A stretch of DNA of 64,000 nucleotides, taken from positions 77,483 through 141,482 of the forward strand of contig NZ_HG964454.1 in assembly GCF_000612725.1 (NCBI RefSeq). The letters run 5' to 3'. How positions within the stretch are numbered: the stretch's first letter is position 1; the number at the start of each line of letters is the position of its first letter. This stretch comes from Mycolicibacterium austroafricanum (GTDB lineage: Bacteria > Actinomycetota > Actinomycetes > Mycobacteriales > Mycobacteriaceae). Below, piece after piece: positions 57,018 through 64,000 of this stretch. The notes under the pieces were generated by a model that was not told where the DNA came from, made no database searches, and was given only the letters and a program-made list of their open reading frames with translations. Both the position numbers and the translations under genes were made by a program.

Positions 57018-58907
57018 ATGGGCTACTCCAATCACATCGGACGCGTCGGGGCACTTGCGGTGACCCTGGGTGTGGGTTGGGCGGTGGCGTCGGCACCGGG
57101 CGTCGCGCACGCCGAGCCGTCCGCCCCGTCGGCATCCAGCGAGTCCTCGTCGACGACGACGACCTCGAATGAGGAGTCGTCGGCGAAGGTCGGGACCACC
57201 GCTGACGACGGTGCGGCGGCTCCCGACGACGAAGCCGAGAAAGAGGTCGCCGAGGCCGACGACGAGGAAGTCGTCGACGAAGACGAAGACGAGGACGAGG
57301 AGGCCCAGGACGCCGAGGCCCAGGACGTCGAGGCTCAGGACGCAGTCGACGTCGAGGACACTGACAGCGTCGACGTCGACGATGCCGAGTACGCCGAAGC
57401 GGCAGTGGTCACGCTGGTCTCCGATCAGGTCACGTCCGAGCCCGCACCGCAACCCGAGCCGGCCCCCGCCGCACCGATGGGGGGATCGGCGATGCTGGCG
57501 TCGCTGGCCGCCGTGCGGGACGAGTTGGAGCGCAACGTGATTCGCCGCAACACAGTGGCGACTCAGGTCACCGCACTGGCCGACGAAACCCCCAACGTGC
57601 TGCTCATCGGGGTGGACGGCACCAACCTCAGCCGTGTGCTGGCCAACCCCGCCACCACCACGAACTTCTTCAGCCTGATCCAGAACGGCACCACCGCCGC
57701 CTCGACCATCGTCGGGCACACCACCATCTCGAACCCGTCGTGGTCGTCGATCCTGACCGGCGCGTGGGGGGAGAAGACGGGCGTCATCAACAACATCTTC
57801 ACCCCGTGGACCTACGAAAAGTGGCCGACGGTGTTCACCCAGCTCGAGACGCTCGACGGCGACATCGTGACCACGTCGATCGCCAACTGGAACGTCATCT
57901 CGGGCATCGCCGACTCCGGGCTCGGCGCCGACACCGTCGTCAACGTGTCCCAGGTGGAAGGGGACACGAACTGGTTGCTGACCGACGACGAGGTCGGTGA
58001 CCTGACCGAGGCCGCCATCGCCGCCGCCAGCGCAGATGCCGCCAACTTCATGTTCAGCTACTTCGTCGGCGTGGACGAGAACGGGCACCTGTACGGCGGT
58101 GACTCGCCGGAATACGCCGCGGCCGTGGCGAACTTCGACCGCAATCTCGGCGAGATCCTGCAGGCCGTCAGCACCTGGGAGGCTGCGACGGGGGAGAAGT
58201 GGACGATCATCATGGTGACGGACCACGGCCACCAGGCGCAGAAGGGGCTCGGTCACGGCTTCCAATCACCGGACGAGACATCGACATTCGTCATCGCGAG
58301 CAACCCCGAACTGTTCGGTCAGGGCGTGATCAACCTGAAGTACTCGATCGTCGACGTGACGCCGACGGTGCTGTCGCTGTTCGGTTTCGAGCCCGCCGAA
58401 GACTCCGACGGAGTGCCGCTGACCGACCTCGACGACGCCGACGTCACGCCCGTCGACAATGACGCCGCGCTGCGCGGGGCGCTGCTCGACATCATCGGCA
58501 AGTACGGGTACCCGGACATCGGGACCACCCTCGCGCTCGGCGCCCGCACCATCTTCGCCTCGGTGCCGTACTACGTCGACATGCTCACCACCGGCATCAC
58601 CGACAGCCTGCAGACGATCGCCGACGCGGGCATCTTCTTGATCAGCCCGCTGGCGCAGCTGGCGATCGTGCCGGTCAAGTTCGTGGGCGATCTCGCCTAT
58701 GTCGCGACGAACTTCGTCGCACAGATCGTCGCCCGTCTCACCGGAGTGACCGGGGCCAGCATCTTCCCGCTGTGGCCGCCGGCGCCGCCGACCTTCCCCG
58801 AATCTCCGGAGGAGCTCTCGACACCGGATCTGGTGGCGCTGGTGTGCAGCGACGGGCGGGTGTCGAGCGCGGTGTTCGCGTGCGGGGCTGCCGCGGTCGC
58901 GGTCTGA
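57018..58907 (+). CDS. Secreted alkaline-phosphatase-superfamily phosphodiesterase
   Basis: A 629-residue protein. Signal peptide (AVTLGVGWAVASAPGVAHA), then a 100-residue Ser/Asp/Glu-rich low-complexity stretch. The catalytic domain (about 190-470) is of the nucleotide pyrophosphatase/phosphodiesterase type: metal-binding NVLLIGVDGTN, nucleophile region GHTTISNPSWSS, then FVGVDENGH and VTDHGHQ with His and Asp ligands, and GHGF. A C-terminal part with hydrophobic helices follows. It probably hydrolyses phosphodiesters at the cell surface. Confidence 0.82.
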   Translation: MGYSNHIGRVGALAVTLGVGWAVASAPGVAHAEPSAPSASSESSSTTTTSNEESSAKVGTTADDGAAAPDDEAEKEVAEADDEEVVDEDEDEDEEAQDAEAQDVEAQDAVDVEDTDSVDVDDAEYAEAAVVTLVSDQVTSEPAPQPEPAPAAPMGGSAMLASLAAVRDELERNVIRRNTVATQVTALADETPNVLLIGVDGTNLSRVLANPATTTNFFSLIQNGTTAASTIVGHTTISNPSWSSILTGAWGEKTGVINNIFTPWTYEKWPTVFTQLETLDGDIVTTSIANWNVISGIADSGLGADTVVNVSQVEGDTNWLLTDDEVGDLTEAAIAAASADAANFMFSYFVGVDENGHLYGGDSPEYAAAVANFDRNLGEILQAVSTWEAATGEKWTIIMVTDHGHQAQKGLGHGFQSPDETSTFVIASNPELFGQGVINLKYSIVDVTPTVLSLFGFEPAEDSDGVPLTDLDDADVTPVDNDAALRGALLDIIGKYGYPDIGTTLALGARTIFASVPYYVDMLTTGITDSLQTIADAGIFLISPLAQLAIVPVKFVGDLAYVATNFVAQIVARLTGVTGASIFPLWPPAPPTFPESPEELSTPDLVALVCSDGRVSSAVFACGAAAVAV

Positions 58908-58908
58908 G

Positions 58909-59559
58909 CTAACGCTGCATCGAGGCGATGAAGTAGGACTCGTCCCCGGTCGGGTAGCCGCCGCCGTCGGTGGCGATGTGCACGTGGTCGAAATGGTTCA
59001 GCGTCTCCGACCCGTAATCGGCGGTCCAGCTGGGCGCGCCGATGCCGGGGTAGTAGCCCTGCCGCCAGATCACGTGCAGCACACCCCAGCGCTTGGCGTT
59101 CGCCAGTGCGTAGCCGGCGATCTGGTTGCCGAGCTCGATCCCTTCCTCGCTGTTGTGGTTCGGGATCATCACGTCGATCGCCAGGCCGTTGGGATGCCAC
59201 TTCAGCGGATCCTGCCGGTAACCACCGATCGTGGTGATCTCGGGGAACATCGTGCTGATCGCGCGGGCCGCCCAGATGGTCTTGACCTGTAATCCGCCCT
59301 CGGGCGCCACCCCGGCGGGCAGCGCGAAATCGAAAACCCGGGCATCGGCCGGAGCGCTGGCCGCCAACAGCTCTGCTTCGGTGGGTGGCGGCGCCGCCAT
59401 CGACGGCGTCGGGTCCTGCTCGGCGGCGCTGGGCTGTGAGGGCTGCGGCTGCCGCGGCGGCGCGGTGGTCTGGGCGTAGACCATGCCTGCGGACACCGCC
59501 AGCGAGACCGCGACGGCCAACCACCGCCCGCGCCCGCCGGCTGACAGTTTGCTGCCCAC
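58909..59559 (-). CDS. Secreted/anchored protein with conserved mycobacterial C-terminal domain
   Basis: A 216-residue protein, GTG at 59559. One N-terminal membrane helix or signal (WLAVAVSLAVSAGMVYA), a Pro/Gln-rich linker and a 130-residue domain. The domain has HPNGLAIDVMIPN, HVIWRQGYYPG and NHFDHVHIAT, a His/Asp pattern like D-Ala-D-Ala peptidases of the VanY/M15 kind. It may act on the cell wall. Convergent, ending 1 bp from the phosphodiesterase stop. Confidence 0.7.
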   Translation of the reverse strand: MGSKLSAGGRGRWLAVAVSLAVSAGMVYAQTTAPPRQPQPSQPSAAEQDPTPSMAAPPPTEAELLAASAPADARVFDFALPAGVAPEGGLQVKTIWAARAISTMFPEITTIGGYRQDPLKWHPNGLAIDVMIPNHNSEEGIELGNQIAGYALANAKRWGVLHVIWRQGYYPGIGAPSWTADYGSETLNHFDHVHIATDGGGYPTGDESYFIASMQR

Positions 59560-59645
59560 GGAGAGCCACCTTAATCGCCGTGCCGAGCCTGAGACGGCAA
59601 TTGGCAGCAACGTGTGCTCGTCGGGGTGGTGGAACACCCCAGCCG

Positions 59646-59984
59646 TCAGGGCACCTTGGCGACGGTGAGCAGCAGGGCCGCGTCCGTCTGCGCGATCACC
59701 GAGTGACGGGCGTTGGGAATCATCAACAGGTCTCCGGTGCGGGCATCCCACTGCTGATCACCGGACAGCAGTCGGACCGAGCCTTTGAGCACATACAGCG
59801 TGGCCTCGCCGGGGTTCTCGTGCTCGCCGAGCTCGGCGCCCTCCAGCATGGCGATCACCGTCTGCCGCAGCACCCGCTCGTGGCCGCCGACAACGGTGTC
59901 GGCGGCGTTGCGGCCGTTCGCGGCCGCCTTCGCAAACTGCTCACGCACCAGCGCTTCGATCGACACCTTCTGCATGACAGTCAT
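59646..59984 (-). CDS. Cupin-domain protein
   Basis: A 112-residue protein with one cupin barrel: GEHENPGEATLYVLKGSVRLL (motif 1, with His and Glu) and GDLLMIPNARHSVIA (motif 2, with His). Metal binding and a role in small-molecule sensing or detoxification are usual; no substrate can be named. Confidence 0.8.
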   Translation of the reverse strand: MTVMQKVSIEALVREQFAKAAANGRNAADTVVGGHERVLRQTVIAMLEGAELGEHENPGEATLYVLKGSVRLLSGDQQWDARTGDLLMIPNARHSVIAQTDAALLLTVAKVP

Positions 59985-60016
59985 TCCATGCCCGTTGACG
60001 CCGCAGCGTCAACCCG

Positions 60017-60850
60017 TCAGAACGGTTGGACGTTCTGCACGCTGACGAGGGCGCCGTGTCCGGTCTTGTCGTTGGTGAAGCGCATGCCCGCCGGTGTCGA
60101 CGCAATCGTCCAGCCCAGCGCCCGGTAGGTCTTGGCGCCCAGCGTCGTCGGCGCCACCGCACCGAGATTGCCGTCCACCCATGACCCGGTCCCGTCGGTG
60201 TTTATACGCACCCCGTGGTAGGGCCCGCTGCCGTCCACGTGCTGCTGCCAGTTCGTGCCTTCGGTCTCGCACCCGATGAAGGTCGCCTCGACGATGCACT
60301 GCGTGTCGCCTGCCGCCGTCTGCACGACGACGTAGCCGTACTCGTTGGGCGGGATCGTCTCGATGTCGCCGGACGGAAGCGCCGCAGGCACGTCGGCGGT
60401 GGCGCGCACGAAGCTCGCCGACTGGTAGGACGCGACGGTGAAACCGAACTGCTTCAACGGTTCCAGGTCCGCGGCCTCGCCGGACGGGGTCCAGATTGCC
60501 AGCGGCCGACCGTCGACGACAGTCTCTGCGGTATGCGTGGACGGCTGCCAGGACAGCACCGAGTCCATCGACGGTTCCGATTCGAAGTGGTCGAAGTTCA
60601 CCACGCCGTCACCGTCCTTGGGCACACAGCTGGTGCCGCCGACCGTGTGGCGGGTGCCCGAGCCGGTTTCCGCGTCGTCCCGGCAGATCGCGTCCTGCCA
60701 CTGAGCCAGTGATCCCGACACGGACGGGCCGCCCGGCACCGCCGCCGCGTTTGCCGCGCCCTCGGGGGCGGGCGCCGAGGAGCATCCGGCCGCGAGCACC
60801 GCCACCGCCAGAGCCGCTGCACCGCCCCCGGCTCGAATCGTCAGTGCCAT
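60017..60850 (-). CDS. Lipoprotein of unknown function
   Basis: A 277-residue protein with a signal sequence and lipobox (LAVAVLAAGCSS, Cys at 23). Several Cys occur (AICRDD, GTSCVP, TQCIVE, IGCET), probably in disulfides. The C-terminal domain (NWQQHVDGSGPYHGVRINTDG, AKTYRALGWTIAS) is common in mycobacterial lipoproteins. Exported; function unknown. Confidence 0.75.
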   Translation of the reverse strand: MALTIRAGGGAAALAVAVLAAGCSSAPAPEGAANAAAVPGGPSVSGSLAQWQDAICRDDAETGSGTRHTVGGTSCVPKDGDGVVNFDHFESEPSMDSVLSWQPSTHTAETVVDGRPLAIWTPSGEAADLEPLKQFGFTVASYQSASFVRATADVPAALPSGDIETIPPNEYGYVVVQTAAGDTQCIVEATFIGCETEGTNWQQHVDGSGPYHGVRINTDGTGSWVDGNLGAVAPTTLGAKTYRALGWTIASTPAGMRFTNDKTGHGALVSVQNVQPF

Positions 60851-61103
60851 GTCCCGCCTCTTTCAGCCGTTCGTTTGCTCGCTCGGTGAATGTAGCGGTG
60901 AGCGCATCCCGTCCCCACTCAAATTGCCGGTGCTGTCATTAACCGTGACTGTGCCGTGGCGGAACTGTTCCCTTGGCGGGTGGGGCCTCGGGTCGGGGCT
61001 CCGCAGATCGGCGCCGCCTACGGATCGCGGGCGCACCGCGATTCGATAGGCTTCGCCGGAAGGGTGCCTTCGAACTGAACCGAAACTGACGCGGGAGACC
61101 ACA

Positions 61104-63344
<2,241 letters not shown>

Positions 63345-63489
63345 CCGGCGTGTCAGCTCCTGTCCCAGGCTGCGCCGCGGTAAGTTGACGATTTTTGCCG
63401 CAACCGCGCGATCCCAGCTGTCGCGTGCGTAACATCTGCTACAGACATGCCGATAAAGGGCCAACACCGGCAACCGTCTGGGAGTAGCT

Positions 63490-64000
63490 ATGCGCGTGGT
63501 ACTTGGTTTGTCACTGACCGCGGGGAGCGCCGTCTGGGTGCTCGTCGACACCTACGACGGCAGCGTCATCGCCGACGAGGTGGTCGCCCTCGACTCCGTA
63601 AACGAGTTGGCCCGGGCGGCGGCGCGTAGCGTCCAGACGTTCGCCCTGCAAAGTGACCGCGACATCGACGGCGTCCGGTTGGTGTGGGGCGACGACGATG
63701 CCGCGGCGCGTCAGCACGGCATCCGGCTGCGGACCAAATTGCGGCTCTTCGGCTTCGACACCGTCGAGACCGTGAGCGAGGAAGCCGCCCGTGAGGGCCG
63801 GAACCGGACGGCCCGGCACATCGCGCCACACATGGTGCTCGCCTACGGAGCCGCGCGGGCCGACGTCGAGGACACCGGCGGCGCCGGCGTGCTGCGCCGA
63901 CTGGTCGCCCGGGTGCCCAGGCATGTCCCGCCGGTCACCATGTCGGTACGGCTTGCCGCCGCGGCGACCGTGGCGGCCATCGCCGTCGTCGGGGTGGTCC
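63490..64000 (+). CDS. Mycobacterial membrane-associated protein, partial
   Basis: 170 codons visible, running off the right edge. ATG at 63490 with GGGAGT upstream. The first 130 residues are an actin/ASKHA-like domain (MRVVLGLSLTAGSAVWVLVD, MVLAYGAARA), common in a mycobacterial protein family with a later membrane helix. A membrane segment begins near residue 155 (LAAAATVAAIAVVGVV). Function unknown. Confidence 0.7.
   Translation, partial: MRVVLGLSLTAGSAVWVLVDTYDGSVIADEVVALDSVNELARAAARSVQTFALQSDRDIDGVRLVWGDDDAAARQHGIRLRTKLRLFGFDTVETVSEEAAREGRNRTARHIAPHMVLAYGAARADVEDTGGAGVLRRLVARVPRHVPPVTMSVRLAAAATVAAIAVVGVV

Overview
The window comes from a GC-rich mycobacterium, most likely a rapid-growing Mycolicibacterium. 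The signs are a DUF222/HNH 13E12-type gene behind a LexA-like box, a DUF732 protein, ESX-type small proteins, EspG-like and KmtR-like proteins, and many GTG starts with 4-bp gene overlaps. It has two parts. From the left edge to about 45.1 kb is a mobile genomic island. From about 45.1 kb to the right edge is ordinary mycobacterial chromosome. The border is a 43-bp copy of the 3' half of a tRNA-Pro(GGG) gene (45054-45096), the usual scar of an island integrated in a tRNA gene; the intact tRNA should lie beyond the left edge. Island, left to right: a module of three overlapping recombinase genes (1-4076) has inserted into and cut off hsdM. Next come a minus-strand ESX-type operon (two WXG100-like proteins, an EspG-like chaperone, a large Pro/Ala-rich protein), a secreted lytic transglycosylase and a secreted trypsin-like protease. 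An operon follows with a J-domain protein, a Thg1-like reverse polymerase and small partners. A plus-strand train of about a dozen small, mostly translationally coupled genes includes a DUF262 protein. After a gene-free AT-rich stretch (21.4-22.2 kb) there is a lipoprotein and a helicase module whose proteins carry helicase-associated (HA) repeats. An IS481-family element interrupts a gene, and then come an extra threonine synthase and a metallophosphoesterase. A toxin-antitoxin locus follows (winged helix plus two nucleotidyltransferase domains in one frame, then HepT and a second HEPN-like gene), then many small unknown genes and a 40-repeat type I-E CRISPR array without cas genes. Two repeated signals tie the island together. 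The decamer GGACGTGACA occurs 13 times between 4.9 and 39.8 kb and, by eye, nowhere else in the window. A TTCTCT-N5-AGAGAA type palindrome occurs four times: close in front of the J-domain/Thg1 operon, the small-gene train and thrC, and once beside the CRISPR leader. Chromosomal part: the HNH gene, an unknown protein, a BioY-type ECF transporter operon, a KmtR/cation-diffusion-facilitator pair, an arsenic cluster (ArsR, Acr3, ArsC, an LMW phosphatase-like protein, MFS, flavoprotein, second ArsR), a secreted phosphodiesterase, small secreted or cupin proteins, and monomeric isocitrate dehydrogenase. All calls come from reading the sequence; no database search was run.
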